This document shows positions 17,286-26,053 of a DNA stretch of 63,620 nt, in pieces; the stretch's first letter is position 1, and each line of letters begins with the position of its first letter. This DNA is from Pelagibacterales bacterium SAG-MED30 (GTDB taxonomy: Bacteria > Pseudomonadota > Alphaproteobacteria > Pelagibacterales > Pelagibacteraceae): positions 1 through 63,620 of the forward strand of contig JACWEA010000004.1 of the NCBI GenBank assembly GCA_014653775.1, in the 5' to 3' direction. Both the position numbers and the translations under genes were made by a program. The notes below the pieces were generated by a model. That model searched no databases, was not told where the DNA came from, and was given only the letters and a program-made list of their open reading frames with translations.

Positions 17286-18374
17286 ATGAGAATTGTTTCT
17301 GTTTTAGAAAATCAAATAAACGAAAAAAGAATTTCCATTACACCAGAAATTGCAAAAAAATATTTATCTTTAGGTTTCGAAGTAGTGTTGCCTGAAAATT
17401 ATGCCAGTCATTTAGGCATTAAAGATACAGAATATTCTGAAAATGGGGTAAATATTTCTAAGAATGAAAAAGAAATTATAACTAGTGCAGATATTATTGT
17501 TCAATTGGGACTGCCATCAGACGATAAAAGTTCTTTAATAAAAGAAAATCAAACTTTAATTGGTATTTTAAATCCTTATAATAATGAAAACAAAATAAAC
17601 GACCTAGTAAAAAGAAAAGTTAATGTTCTTTCTTTAGAACTACTTCCAAGAATAACAAGAGCTCAGTCTATGGATGTGCTTTCTTCACAAGCCAATCTAG
17701 CAGGTTATAAAGCAGTTTTAGAGTCATTTGCTAACTTTGAAAAAGCAATTCCAATGATGATGACAGCTGCTGGAACAATTCCAGCGGCGAAGGTTTTAGT
17801 TGTTGGAGCTGGTGTTGCAGGACTACAAGCCATTGCAACTGCAAAAAGAATGGGAGCAATTGTTTTTGCTACCGATGTAAGAATGGCTTCAAAAGAACAA
17901 GTTGAGAGTTTAGGAGGCAAATTTTTAACAGTAGAAGGAGCTGAAAATCTTGAAACTAAAGGAGGATATGCAAAAGAAGCATCTGAAGATTTTAAAAAAA
18001 AACAAGAAGAACTATTAAATGAAACACTTAAAAAAATTGATATTGTAATTTGTACTGCTTTAATTCCTGGAAAAAAGGCTCCAGTAATAATTAAAAGTTC
18101 AATGATTAATAACATGCGGGCTGGATCTGTGATTTACGATTTAGCTGCTATACAGGGAGGAAATACTGCTTTTACTGAGGTAGATAAAGTTATAGATAAA
18201 AATGGAGTTAGAATTATGGGTGAAAGCAATATTCTTAATAAACTTCCTACTTCTGCTTCAAATTTATACGCAAAAAATGTATTTAATTTTGTTTCAAACC
18301 TTTACGATAAAGAGAATAAAAAAATAAATATTAATTTAGAAGATGAGATAATTAAAAAAACTTTAATAAAATAA
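17286..18374 (+). CDS. pntAA: NAD(P) transhydrogenase subunit alpha part 1 (NAD(H)-binding)
   Basis: The 362-residue soluble subunit has the alanine-dehydrogenase/PntA fold. Residues 1-15 (MRIVSVLENQINEKR) begin the N-terminal domain; KVLVVGAGVAGLQAIATAKRMGA near residue 168 is the NAD(H)-binding loop. The family segment ERTALIPG has the form ICTALIPGKKAP. It is the dI domain of the proton-pumping transhydrogenase, which makes NADPH from NADH using the proton gradient. As in many alphaproteobacteria, the alpha subunit is split: the membrane part is encoded next, four bases downstream. ATG 17286 was chosen because it gives the family N-terminus. Confidence 0.93.
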   Translation: MRIVSVLENQINEKRISITPEIAKKYLSLGFEVVLPENYASHLGIKDTEYSENGVNISKNEKEIITSADIIVQLGLPSDDKSSLIKENQTLIGILNPYNNENKINDLVKRKVNVLSLELLPRITRAQSMDVLSSQANLAGYKAVLESFANFEKAIPMMMTAAGTIPAAKVLVVGAGVAGLQAIATAKRMGAIVFATDVRMASKEQVESLGGKFLTVEGAENLETKGGYAKEASEDFKKKQEELLNETLKKIDIVICTALIPGKKAPVIIKSSMINNMRAGSVIYDLAAIQGGNTAFTEVDKVIDKNGVRIMGESNILNKLPTSASNLYAKNVFNFVSNLYDKENKKININLEDEIIKKTLIK

Positions 18375-18378
18375 ATTT

Positions 18379-18687
18379 ATGGAAATAGACCCTTTTATAT
18401 TTAGATTAAGTATATTTATCCTGTCAATATTCATTGGTTACTATGTTGTGTGGAGCGTAACACCCTCTCTACACACTCCTTTAATGTCTGTAACTAATGC
18501 TATTTCATCAGTAATTATTGTAGGAGCTATTATAGCTGGATTAGCTGGTAATTCAGACAGTGTTTTTAATTCATCGAGTATTTTTGGATATTTGGCCATA
18601 TCTTTAGCGGCTGTGAATATTTTTGGAGGTTTTTTGGTAACTCAAAGAATGCTTGCGATGTATAAAAAAAAGAAAAAGGATAAATAA
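18379..18687 (+). CDS. pntAB: NAD(P) transhydrogenase subunit alpha part 2 (membrane)
   Basis: The 102-residue protein has about three hydrophobic helices and the family segment WSVTPSLHTPLMSVTNAISS near residue 25, followed by VVGAIIAGLAGN-like sequence. It forms part of the membrane channel (dII) of the transhydrogenase with PntB. It is four bases after pntAA, and its stop overlaps the pntB ATG by one base, so translation is probably coupled and equal amounts are made. The basic C-terminal tail (KKKKKDK) should face the cytoplasm. Length is normal for split PntA systems. Confidence 0.93.
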   Translation: MEIDPFIFRLSIFILSIFIGYYVVWSVTPSLHTPLMSVTNAISSVIIVGAIIAGLAGNSDSVFNSSSIFGYLAISLAAVNIFGGFLVTQRMLAMYKKKKKDK

Positions 18688-20087
18688 TGATTTCTGCAAA
18701 TTTATCAGCAATTTTTTACTTAATTTCAGGTGTATTATTTATTTTAGCTTTAAGAGGATTGTCATCGCCTGAAACATCAAGACAAGGAAATTTTTTTGGA
18801 ATTATTGGTATGATAATTGCAATAACAGTTACGTTTTTATCTATAGGAAATTTTTCAAGCGGGTTTATATATGTGTTAATCTTTTTATTAGTTGGTGGTT
18901 TAATAGGTGCTTTCATAGCTTATAAAATACCAATGACTGCTATGCCTGAACTTGTAGCAGGTTTTCATAGTCTAGTAGGTCTTGCGGCAGTATTTGTTGC
19001 TATTTCTGCTTTCTTAAATCCCCAAGCTTTTAATCTTGGTTCACCAGGGAATATCAAACTTGGAAGTTTGATAGAAATGTCTATTGGTGCAGCAGTTGGA
19101 GCTATAACGTTTTCAGGTTCAGTTATAGCTTTTTTAAAACTTCAAGGAATAATGTCTGGTTCTCCAATTACATTTAAAGGACAACATCCTCTTAATGCAA
19201 TTATATTAATTTCAATTATTGTTTTAATCTATTTATTATGTTCAACTCAATCGTCTAATATATTTTGGATATTGTTGGTAATCTCATTTTTAATTGGCTT
19301 TCTTTTAATTATTCCAATTGGAGGAGCCGATATGCCAGTTGTGATTTCTATGCTTAATTCTTATTCAGGTTGGGCTGCGGCAGGCATAGGGTTTACTTTA
19401 GAAAATACAGCTTTAATTATCACAGGAGCTTTAGTTGGATCTTCAGGAGCTATTTTGTCATATATAATGTGTAAAGGAATGAACCGTTCTTTCTTTAATG
19501 TAATACTAGGGGGATTTGGTGCAACAGAACAATCAGCTAATTCATCAAATAAAGAACAAAGACCAGTTAAAAGTGGAAATGCGGATGATGCAGCTTTTTT
19601 AATGAAAAATGCTTCGTCAGTAATTATTGTTCCAGGATATGGAATGGCAGTTGCTCAAGCTCAACATGCGCTTAGAGAAATGGTAGATACTCTTAAAAAG
19701 AATGATATAAAAGTTTCTTATGCAATTCATCCTGTAGCAGGAAGAATGCCTGGTCACATGAATGTTTTATTAGCTGAAGCTAATGTGCCGTATGATGAAG
19801 TGTTTGAATTAGAAGAAATCAATAATGACTTTGCTAATGCTGATGTAGCTTTTGTTATAGGTGCTAATGATGTAACTAACCCAGTAGCAAAAACAGATCC
19901 TCAAAGTCCGATATATGGTATGCCTGTTTTAGATGTAGAAAAATGTAAATCAGTATTATTTGTAAAAAGAAGCCTTTCACCAGGATATGCAGGAATTGAT
20001 AATGATTTATTCTATAAAGAAAATACATTAATGTTATTTGCAGATGCAAAAAAAATGACTGAGGATATTACAAAAAATCTAGGTTAG
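18687..20087 (+). CDS. pntB: NAD(P) transhydrogenase subunit beta
   Basis: The 466-residue protein has an N-terminal membrane part of about nine helices (residues 1-265) and a C-terminal NADP(H)-binding dIII domain. In dIII, SVIIVPGYGMAVAQAQHAL near residue 311 is the pyrophosphate loop, HPVAGRMPGHMNVLLAEA follows, and VIGANDVTNPVA near residue 390 is characteristic. Membrane segments MPELVAGFHSLVGLAA and GADMPVVISMLNSYSGWA hold the conserved His and Ser/Asn lining the proton path. With PntAA and PntAB it forms the energy-linked NADPH source. It ends 15 bases before an unrelated GT4 gene. Confidence 0.95.
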   Translation: MISANLSAIFYLISGVLFILALRGLSSPETSRQGNFFGIIGMIIAITVTFLSIGNFSSGFIYVLIFLLVGGLIGAFIAYKIPMTAMPELVAGFHSLVGLAAVFVAISAFLNPQAFNLGSPGNIKLGSLIEMSIGAAVGAITFSGSVIAFLKLQGIMSGSPITFKGQHPLNAIILISIIVLIYLLCSTQSSNIFWILLVISFLIGFLLIIPIGGADMPVVISMLNSYSGWAAAGIGFTLENTALIITGALVGSSGAILSYIMCKGMNRSFFNVILGGFGATEQSANSSNKEQRPVKSGNADDAAFLMKNASSVIIVPGYGMAVAQAQHALREMVDTLKKNDIKVSYAIHPVAGRMPGHMNVLLAEANVPYDEVFELEEINNDFANADVAFVIGANDVTNPVAKTDPQSPIYGMPVLDVEKCKSVLFVKRSLSPGYAGIDNDLFYKENTLMLFADAKKMTEDITKNLG

Positions 20088-20102
20088 AATATTTTTTAAA
20101 AA

Positions 20103-21209
20103 TTGAAAAATCATAATTTAATATTATTTTATCCATCTTTTGAACGTGGAGGAGTCGAAAGAATTATTCAAAACCTAATTGAAAATAACAAAAAATTTAA
20201 GATACATCTTATAAGTTCAAAAAATGCTCTTAAGTTTATTGATAAAAAAAAATTTAAATTTAATTTTATTGAGGTAACTCAAAAAATTAAGATACCTTTT
20301 CTTCCAGAGAGATTTTCATCTGCAATAAATGGAATGATAATTCTTTTTAATTATCTAAATAATAATAAAGATAATTATTTAATACACTCTATGCAAAGTA
20401 ATGTTGCTGCGATAATTACTGGTATGCTTAAACAAAAAAAAATTATAATTAGAAACTCTGAAAATCCTATTTATTCAATCTTATATTCAGAAAATAAATT
20501 TTTTTCTATTATTTCAGCTATACTTAAATATATATTTTATAATTTTGCAGATGCTATTATAACAAATTCCTATGGATCTGGAAAAAGTTTAGAGTTTTTT
20601 GTGTTTAATAAAAAAAAAATTAAACCAATTTATAATCCTTATTTAAGAAAAATAAATAAAAGAACATTTAAAAAAAAAAATTATCTAATCACCATTGGAA
20701 GATTAAGAAAACAAAAAGATCAAAAGACATTAATTGAAGCATTCAAGATTTTTTTAGAAAAAAATCAAAGTTATAAATTAATAATTTTAGGTCATGGAAA
20801 TTTAGAAAAAAAACTTAAAGAACAGACAAAAAATTTAAATATCAGTAATAAAATTATCTTTAAGGGCTGGGTTAAAAATACTAATGCATATTTAAAACAT
20901 TCTAAAATTTTTGTTTTAAGTTCAGTTTACGAAGGATTAGGAAATGTATTAATTGATGCTGTAAATTATAATATTCCTTGTGTGTCTACAGATTGCCCTA
21001 GCGGGCCTAGAGAAATTCTATTGAATGGTAAAGGAGGATATCTTGTAAAACCAGGTTCACCTATTCAACTAGCTGAAAAAATTCAATATAGTATAGATAA
21101 TTATTCAAATTCAATTAAAAAAAATTTAATAGCAAAAAAAAAAATTGATCGTTTCTTAATTTCAAAACAAACAAAAAAATATTTTGATTATTTGAGTAAA
21201 TTTTATTAA
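20103..21209 (+). CDS. Glycosyltransferase family 4 outside the glycan island
   Basis: The 368-residue protein starts at TTG 20103, 15 bases after pntB. It has the GT4 acceptor start FYPSFERGGVERII, the donor-domain start LITIGRLRKQKDQ near residue 198, the E-x7-E region SSVYEGLGNVLIDA (with D in place of the second E) and STDCPSGPREILLNGKGG. This resembles PglA/PglH-type HexNAc transferases. It shares the S/T-x-C-x-x-G-P-x-E block with the GT4s at 7216-7761 and 7753-8844, on the other side of 5S. Specificity is unknown. Its position between transhydrogenase and a transaldolase gene suggests an inserted or displaced glycan gene. Confidence 0.8.
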   Translation: MKNHNLILFYPSFERGGVERIIQNLIENNKKFKIHLISSKNALKFIDKKKFKFNFIEVTQKIKIPFLPERFSSAINGMIILFNYLNNNKDNYLIHSMQSNVAAIITGMLKQKKIIIRNSENPIYSILYSENKFFSIISAILKYIFYNFADAIITNSYGSGKSLEFFVFNKKKIKPIYNPYLRKINKRTFKKKNYLITIGRLRKQKDQKTLIEAFKIFLEKNQSYKLIILGHGNLEKKLKEQTKNLNISNKIIFKGWVKNTNAYLKHSKIFVLSSVYEGLGNVLIDAVNYNIPCVSTDCPSGPREILLNGKGGYLVKPGSPIQLAEKIQYSIDNYSNSIKKNLIAKKKIDRFLISKQTKKYFDYLSKFY

Positions 21210-21239
21210 TGATTATATGGTTCATTTAAAAATAAAAAA

Positions 21240-21938
21240 ATGAGAACAAAAATTTTTTGTGATATTGCTGATTTAAATTTAATCAGAAAGTTTAATAAAA
21301 AAAAAATTGTGAGAGGTTTCACAACAAATCCATCATTAATGAGAAAGGCTGGAGCAAAAGATTATAAGGCATATTCTATAAAAATTCTTAAAATTTGTAA
21401 AAATAAACCAATTTCTTTTGAGGTATTTGCTGATGAACATATAGCGATGATTGCTCAAGGTTTAAAAATAAGTAATTGGGGTAAAAATGTATATGTTAAG
21501 GTACCAATAGTTAATTCAAAAAATAAATTTACCGGTAGAGTAATAAAAGAATTAAATAATAGGAATATTAAATTAAATGTTACAGCGGTATATACTGCCA
21601 AACAAACAAAAAAGATTTTGAAAGTTATCAATAAAAAAACTAAAGTTATCATCTCGATTTTTGCTGGTAGAGCTGCGGATACGGGTAAAAATCCTATTCC
21701 AGAGTTTGTAAAAAGTATTCAATTAGCAAAAAAATATAAAAATGTAGAAATTTTATGGGCAAGTGTGAGAGAGCCTTATAATTATTTGCAGGCAAAATTG
21801 TTAGGTTGTCAAATTATAACAGTCCCACCTTCAATAATAGAGAAAATTGAAAAATTTGGAAAATCGTATGAGAACCTTACAAAAGAGACTGTTAAAGCTT
21901 TTTTATCAGATAGTAAAAAATCTAAATTTAAAATCTAA
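21240..21938 (+). CDS. Transaldolase / fructose-6-phosphate aldolase family protein
   Basis: The 232-residue protein is a single TIM barrel. KIFCDIADLNLIRKF at the start and GFTTNPSLMRKAGAKDY near residue 26 are family hallmarks, and NVYVKVPIVN places the Schiff-base lysine at Lys87. SIFAGRAADTGKNP near residue 139 and ILWASVREPYN follow. The length matches the short FSA/TalC group rather than classical transaldolase (about 320). It could move three-carbon units in the non-oxidative pentose phosphate pathway together with transketolase (28243-30186), or act as an aldolase; sequence alone does not decide. It ends seven bases before the convergent tRNA. Confidence 0.8.
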   Translation: MRTKIFCDIADLNLIRKFNKKKIVRGFTTNPSLMRKAGAKDYKAYSIKILKICKNKPISFEVFADEHIAMIAQGLKISNWGKNVYVKVPIVNSKNKFTGRVIKELNNRNIKLNVTAVYTAKQTKKILKVINKKTKVIISIFAGRAADTGKNPIPEFVKSIQLAKKYKNVEILWASVREPYNYLQAKLLGCQIITVPPSIIEKIEKFGKSYENLTKETVKAFLSDSKKSKFKI

Positions 21939-21944
21939 TTTAAT

Positions 21945-22021
<77 letters not shown>

Positions 22022-22027
22022 GTATAT

Positions 22028-22222
22028 TTAAATTCTGTTTTTAATTTTATTTAATTTTTTTACTCTTTTAATATTTTCTTGAAGAATTCTTTTTTTTTTT
22101 TCTGAAGGTTTTTCATAAGTATTTTTTAATTTTATTATCTTAAAAAAACCATCTCTTTGAAGTTTCCTTTTCAAAACTCTTAGAGCTTGCTCTACATTAT
22201 TGTCTTTAACTTCTATTTTAAT
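22028..22222 (-). CDS. rpsU: Ribosomal protein bS21
   Basis: The protein matches bS21: KIEVKDNNVEQALRVLKRKL followed by QRDGFF and a lysine-rich tail. It is about 64 residues and binds near the 3' end of 16S rRNA, where it helps mRNA binding. The start is not obvious. The only conventional candidate is TTG at 22232-22234, but its G is the first base of a perfect GGAGG (22228-22232), and no ribosome-binding site precedes it. Five bases after GGAGG lies an in-frame ATT (22220-22222) that gives the usual family N-terminus (M)KIEVKDNN. I chose ATT; the TTG reading adds four residues. Confidence 0.9.
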   Translation of the reverse strand: MKIEVKDNNVEQALRVLKRKLQRDGFFKIIKLKNTYEKPSEKKKRILQENIKRVKKLNKIKNRI

Positions 22223-22226
22223 ATCT

Positions 22227-22232
22227 ACCTCC
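22227..22232 (-). promoter_or_regulatory. Strong Shine-Dalgarno of rpsU that decides an ATT start
   Basis: GGAGGT on the minus strand is fully complementary to the anti-SD CCUCC and lies five bases from the in-frame ATT at 22222-22220. Most genes in this window have weak or no recognisable site, so this match stands out. If the upstream TTG were used, the site would fall inside the coding region. Confidence 0.6.
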
Positions 22233-22285
22233 AAAAAAGAGTTTAAGTAGCACTTTTATTTTTTTATGTCTATTTATTTTATTCA

Positions 22286-22867
22286 TTAATTACTTACTTG
22301 TTGAGATAGTTTCTCTCTTTCTTTTTGTTTTTTCTCTCTTTTTATTCTTCTTTCAGCTTTTTCTATTGCTTCAATTAAATCTTTTTGAGTAAACAAGTTT
22401 AGAGCTACAGGGTCTTTAGGGCTTAAATTATTGTAATTCCAATAACTCTTATTTCTAATTGAAGTCACAGAATTTTTTGTAATACCTACTAATTTTGCAA
22501 TTTGGGAATCTTTAAGAATATTGTGTTGTTTTAATAGCCATAAAGCAGAGTCAGGTTTGTCTTGTCTTTTAGATAATGGAATATATTTTTTTATTTTTTT
22601 TTCAGTATTTGAAATTTCTATATCAGTACCTTTAATTTTTAATGGCCTAGTATTATCTTTAGATGATAATTCAATTTCCTCTCTTGTTAATTGTCCAGAT
22701 ATAATAGGGTTATAAGCTTTAATTCCTTTAGCAACCTCTCCATCAGCAATACCTTGAATTTCTAATTCGTGTAATTTACAAAAATCAGCAATTTGTTTAA
22801 AAGTAAGGGTAGTATTTTCTACAAGCCAAACGGCTGTTGCCATTGGCATTAAAGGGGCATCTGACAT
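22286..22867 (-). CDS. trcR: Cell cycle transcriptional regulator TrcR (DUF1013)
   Basis: The 193-residue protein is a strong match to the alphaproteobacterial DUF1013 family: PLMPMATAVWLVENTTLTF at the start, then IADFCKLHELEIQGIADGEV and GIKAYNPIISGQLTREEI. Residues 110-150 (LLKQHNILKDSQIAKLVGI then TKNSVTSIRNKSYWN) form a helix-turn-helix. The Caulobacter member binds RNA polymerase and DNA at cell-cycle promoters. The tail (residues 160-193) is a charged helix. It starts one base from the rpmE stop, inside the long carbon/translation unit, so it is probably expressed with growth genes. No binding site was recognised. Confidence 0.85.
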   Translation of the reverse strand: MSDAPLMPMATAVWLVENTTLTFKQIADFCKLHELEIQGIADGEVAKGIKAYNPIISGQLTREEIELSSKDNTRPLKIKGTDIEISNTEKKIKKYIPLSKRQDKPDSALWLLKQHNILKDSQIAKLVGITKNSVTSIRNKSYWNYNNLSPKDPVALNLFTQKDLIEAIEKAERRIKREKKQKEREKLSQQVSN

Positions 22868-23098
22868 TTAATTTTTTTTCTCTGATTTAAAATTTTGGAA
22901 TTTTTTGTTAAATTTACTTATTCTTCCTTTATCCATCAATTTTTGTTTTCCACCTGTCCAAGCAGAATGAGATTTTGGGTCAATTTCGAGTTTTAAAACT
23001 TCTCCTTCTTTTCCCCAAGTTGATTTAGTTTCAAATTGAGTACCATCTGTCATTTCAACTTTTATTGAGTGGTAATTTGGATGAATATTTTTTTTCAT
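22868..23098 (-). CDS. rpmE: Ribosomal protein bL31 (zinc-free form)
   Basis: The 76-residue protein begins [20 protein letters not shown] and contains [21 protein letters not shown], clear bL31 signatures. The protein bridges the two ribosomal subunits. It has no cysteine at all, so it lacks the C-x-x-C zinc site of the ancestral form; alphaproteobacterial bL31 is often of this type. It lies between suhB (36 bases upstream) and trcR, in the same direction. Together with the zinc-free bL36 at 17036-17161 it reduces the ribosome's zinc demand. Confidence 0.93.
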   Translation of the reverse strand: MKKNIHPNYHSIKVEMTDGTQFETKSTWGKEGEVLKLEIDPKSHSAWTGGKQKLMDKGRISKFNKKFQNFKSEKKN

Positions 23099-23133
23099 GA
23101 CACGTTTTATAACAAAAGAATTTTTTAAAACAA

Positions 23134-23874
23134 TTAAAAGTTACTTAATTTTTCAAGTAATTTCGAATTAATATCAGCACTTGAAGCAATAACTTTGATA
23201 TTTTTGTTAACTGAGAGATCAATTTCATTTAGTAATCCACCAGCCTCTTTAACTAACACAATACCCGCAGCTATATCCCAAAGATTTAAATTATTTTGAA
23301 AATATCCATCATATCTTCCAGCTGCAACATAAGCCATATCTAAAGCCGCACATCCTGATTTTCTAAATGGTAAATCAGGCTCGTTTTTATTTTTACCACC
23401 TGTAGCAAATAAACTATCATTTATTTGATTTTTTTTTGAAACTCTAATTCTCTGATTGTTAAAAAAGGCACCATTATTTTTTTCTGCAAAAAACATCTCA
23501 TTTTTGATTGGATCAAAAATTAATCCAGAAACTATCTCATTTTTTGTTTTTAAGGCTATTGAAATTGCAAAATGAGGAATTCCATGAAGAAAATTTATAG
23601 TTCCATCAATTGGATCAATTATCCAAGTATTATTTTTATCTTTATTTTTTTTAATTCCATTTTCTTCACTAATTATAGAATAGTTAGGCCTAGCTTTTAT
23701 TAATTCTTCTAAAATTATTTTTTCAGCTTTTAAATCCGAGTTTGTTACAAAATCAGATGGACCTTTTTTTGAAACTTGTAGATTTTCTATTTCACCAAAA
23801 TCTCTTATTAAGATTTTCGAGGCTTTTTCACTAGCCTTAATCATTATATTTAGATTTGCTGAAATAGATTTCAC
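23134..23874 (-). CDS. suhB: Inositol monophosphatase family protein (SuhB/HisN-like)
   Basis: The 246-residue protein has the Mg-dependent phosphatase motifs: SEENG near residue 66, [15 protein letters not shown] near residue 84 (metal ligands D-x-D-G) and [17 protein letters not shown] near residue 200. Family members hydrolyse inositol-1-phosphate, histidinol phosphate or 3'-phosphoadenosine phosphates, or act on rRNA transcription with Nus factors. The N-terminus ([18 protein letters not shown]) is SuhB-like. The start is GTG at 23872-23874, four bases after the efp stop. The genuine substrate cannot be fixed by sequence alone. Confidence 0.85.
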   Translation of the reverse strand: MKSISANLNIMIKASEKASKILIRDFGEIENLQVSKKGPSDFVTNSDLKAEKIILEELIKARPNYSIISEENGIKKNKDKNNTWIIDPIDGTINFLHGIPHFAISIALKTKNEIVSGLIFDPIKNEMFFAEKNNGAFFNNQRIRVSKKNQINDSLFATGGKNKNEPDLPFRKSGCAALDMAYVAAGRYDGYFQNNLNLWDIAAGIVLVKEAGGLLNEIDLSVNKNIKVIASSADINSKLLEKLSNF

Positions 23875-23878
23875 TAAT

Positions 23879-24439
23879 TTAAATTTTTTTAACGTATTCT
23901 AAATTTCTGGTATCAACTACTATTTCGTCATCTACCTCTATAAAAGGAGGTACTTGAATATTCAATCCATTATCTAATATTGCTGGCTTGTAGGATGATG
24001 AAACGGTTTGTCCTTTTAATGCGACATCAGTTGATTCTATTTTACAATGTACTTGATTAGGTAAATTCACCGAAATAGCGGAGTCATTATAAAAATTAAC
24101 TGATACCTCTAAATTTTCAGTTAGTAACTTCCCTTTTTCTCCTATGATATCTTTTTTAATTTCAATTTGTTCAAAAGATTTAGGGTTCATAAAAAAATAA
24201 TTGTTTTCATCCTTATATAAAAAATTAAAATTTGTTTCTTCTAATGAAGCCTTTTCAACGGTTTCACTCGATCTAAATCTTTCATTTAGTTTAGTATTTT
24301 TATTTACACTTTTCATTTCAACTTGAGCAAATGCACCACCTTTTCCAGGCTTTACATGCTGAGTTTTTAAAACTTGCCACAGGTCATCTTTATATTCTAA
24401 AAGCATACCAACTCTTATTTCACTTGCATTAATTCTCAT
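23879..24439 (-). CDS. efp: Translation elongation factor P
   Basis: The 186-residue protein shows the KOW, middle OB and C-terminal OB domains of EF-P. The tip loop reads TQHVKPGKGGAFAQ, with Lys33 where EF-P is modified by beta-lysine in enterobacteria; no EpmA candidate is in the window. The C-terminal signature near residue 155 is PAILDNGLNIQVPPFIEVDD, a slightly changed version of the usual ...A..ETGA.v.VP.Fi..G. EF-P rescues ribosomes stalled at polyproline. Its start overlaps thiE by four bases, so the two are coupled. Confidence 0.95.
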   Translation of the reverse strand: MRINASEIRVGMLLEYKDDLWQVLKTQHVKPGKGGAFAQVEMKSVNKNTKLNERFRSSETVEKASLEETNFNFLYKDENNYFFMNPKSFEQIEIKKDIIGEKGKLLTENLEVSVNFYNDSAISVNLPNQVHCKIESTDVALKGQTVSSSYKPAILDNGLNIQVPPFIEVDDEIVVDTRNLEYVKKI

Positions 24440-25056
24440 TTTAGTTTTTTTATTGCATCTATTGGTTTGAGTTTTTTATTATTCCAAATGTAGCCTGAGA
24501 TAGCTAAAAAATTTACTTTATTCAACAGAAGTTTATTATAATTTTTATCATTTATTCCTCCTATAGCTACAATAGGTATTTTTATAAGTTTTTTTGCCTT
24601 ATTTATTAACTTAATATTAGCTTTAAATTTCACTTTTTTAGTTTTAGATGAATTGAATGCCCCAAAAGCTATATAGTCGGCTTGATTTTTAATTGCGACT
24701 TTTGCAAGTTTGATAGAATTGTGACATGTAATTCCTATAATTTTTTTACCAATTATTTTTCTAGCCTTTAAGATATTCATATCTTTTTGACCCAAATGAC
24801 ATCCATCAGCATTAACTTTTTTTGCAACTATGGGATCATCATTTACTAAAAATTTTACTTTAAAAAATTTGCAAATTTTTTTTACTTTCTTTCCAATTAA
24901 TATTTTTTTTTTACTTGAGACATTTTTTAATCTTAGCTGAAAAAATTCAGTCTTATTCAAAGACAAAACCTCTCTAAGATCTTTATAAAAGTTAGATTTT
25001 ATATGAATAGGGGATATTAGATAAATAAATTTTTTTTTTGAATTAGTTATTTTCAA
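24436..25056 (-). CDS. thiE: Thiamine-phosphate synthase
   Basis: The 206-residue TIM barrel includes FFQLRLKNVSSKKK near residue 38 (usual Q-x-R-x-K), FLVNDDPIVAKKVNADGCHLGQKD near residue 69, IIGITCHNS near residue 101, YIAFGAFNSSKTK near residue 122, and IPIVAIGGIN near residue 155. These contact the pyrophosphate and thiazole. It joins HMP-pyrophosphate to thiazole phosphate. The start overlaps fba by 14 bases and the stop overlaps efp by four. With thiD (43866-44678) it forms the late part of thiamine synthesis; no thiC or thiG is seen here, which fits the published SAR11 dependence on external HMP. Confidence 0.88.
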   Translation of the reverse strand: MKITNSKKKFIYLISPIHIKSNFYKDLREVLSLNKTEFFQLRLKNVSSKKKILIGKKVKKICKFFKVKFLVNDDPIVAKKVNADGCHLGQKDMNILKARKIIGKKIIGITCHNSIKLAKVAIKNQADYIAFGAFNSSKTKKVKFKANIKLINKAKKLIKIPIVAIGGINDKNYNKLLLNKVNFLAISGYIWNNKKLKPIDAIKKLK

Positions 25057-26053
25057 GATTTATCGACCACTTTCCTTGAGCAGCTAAAGTACACATTTTT
25101 GCTCTATGATCAAAAATCATTTGAGTTCCTTTAATATCTTTTATATCTTTAGACCAATGTTTTAGTGCACTTTGTTGTAATGCTCTTCCATAGGAGTAGG
25201 ACATTATAAAATTTGTATCATTAAATTTATTTATTAGATTTAAGTTTTCAGTAGCTTGTACTTCAGATTGTCCCCCTGATAAAAAAGCAATGCCAGGTAC
25301 TTCATTTGGCACAGATTCTTTTAAGCATTTTATTGTAAGTTTAGCAGTTTCTTCGTTGGAAATTTGATTTTTAGATTCAGTACCTGCCAAAATCATATTT
25401 GGTTTTAAAATCACCCCTGTTAAATCTACTTTATGCAAAATTAGATCCTTAAAACATTTTTTAATTACCACAGAGGTTTTGTTAAAACATTCATCAGCAG
25501 AGTGATTTCCATCCATCAAAACTTCAGGTTCAACAATTGGGACCATATTGCATTCTTGAACTAACGCTGCGTATCTTGCTAAAGCGTGTGCATTAGAATC
25601 AATTGACAGTTTGCTCGGGCAATCTTTGGTTATGTTATAAACACCTCTCCACTTGGTAAATCTAGCCCCAATTTTATAATATTCTTTGAGCCTTTCCCTT
25701 AAACCATCAAGACCTTCTGTAATCTTTTCTTTAGGACTCCCAGCTAATTGTTTTGCTCCAGTATCAACTTTTATACCAGCTAAGGATCCCATTTTTGAAA
25801 GAAGTTCAGAAACTTTTTCTCCATCATTAGTTTTTTGATTTATAGTTTCATCAAAAAGTATTACACCACCTATACAATCCGTCATTCCTTTTGAAGAAAA
25901 TAATGTTTCTCTAAATAAAATTCTATTTTCAGGAGTAGATTCTACATTAACACTTTGAAGTCTTTTAGTCATTGTTCCAGTGCTTTCATCCGCAGCTAGA
26001 ATTCCTTTACCATTATCCAAAATTTTTGTAGCTATTTTGTTTAGTTCAGACAT
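25043..26053 (-). CDS. fba: Class I fructose-bisphosphate aldolase
   Basis: The 336-residue protein is the Schiff-base (class I) aldolase seen in eukaryotes and some proteobacteria. GKGILAADESTGTM near residue 15 is the family start signature, VPIVEPEVLMDGNH near residue 181 and DLTGVILKPNMILAG carry the active-site residues, with the Schiff-base lysine at Lys217. FLSGGQSEVQATENLN binds the phosphate. It interconverts fructose-1,6-bisphosphate and triose phosphates without a metal ion. It follows pgk directly (stop of pgk adjacent to its ATG) in the order tkt-gap-pgk-fba. The classical class II enzyme is not in this window. Confidence 0.95.
   Translation of the reverse strand: MSELNKIATKILDNGKGILAADESTGTMTKRLQSVNVESTPENRILFRETLFSSKGMTDCIGGVILFDETINQKTNDGEKVSELLSKMGSLAGIKVDTGAKQLAGSPKEKITEGLDGLRERLKEYYKIGARFTKWRGVYNITKDCPSKLSIDSNAHALARYAALVQECNMVPIVEPEVLMDGNHSADECFNKTSVVIKKCFKDLILHKVDLTGVILKPNMILAGTESKNQISNEETAKLTIKCLKESVPNEVPGIAFLSGGQSEVQATENLNLINKFNDTNFIMSYSYGRALQQSALKHWSKDIKDIKGTQMIFDHRAKMCTLAAQGKWSINLENN

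Noticed and set aside
17705-18115. Minus-strand open frame of 136 codons inside pntAA
   Set aside because: Antisense to the conserved NAD-binding region; composition mirrors the real gene.
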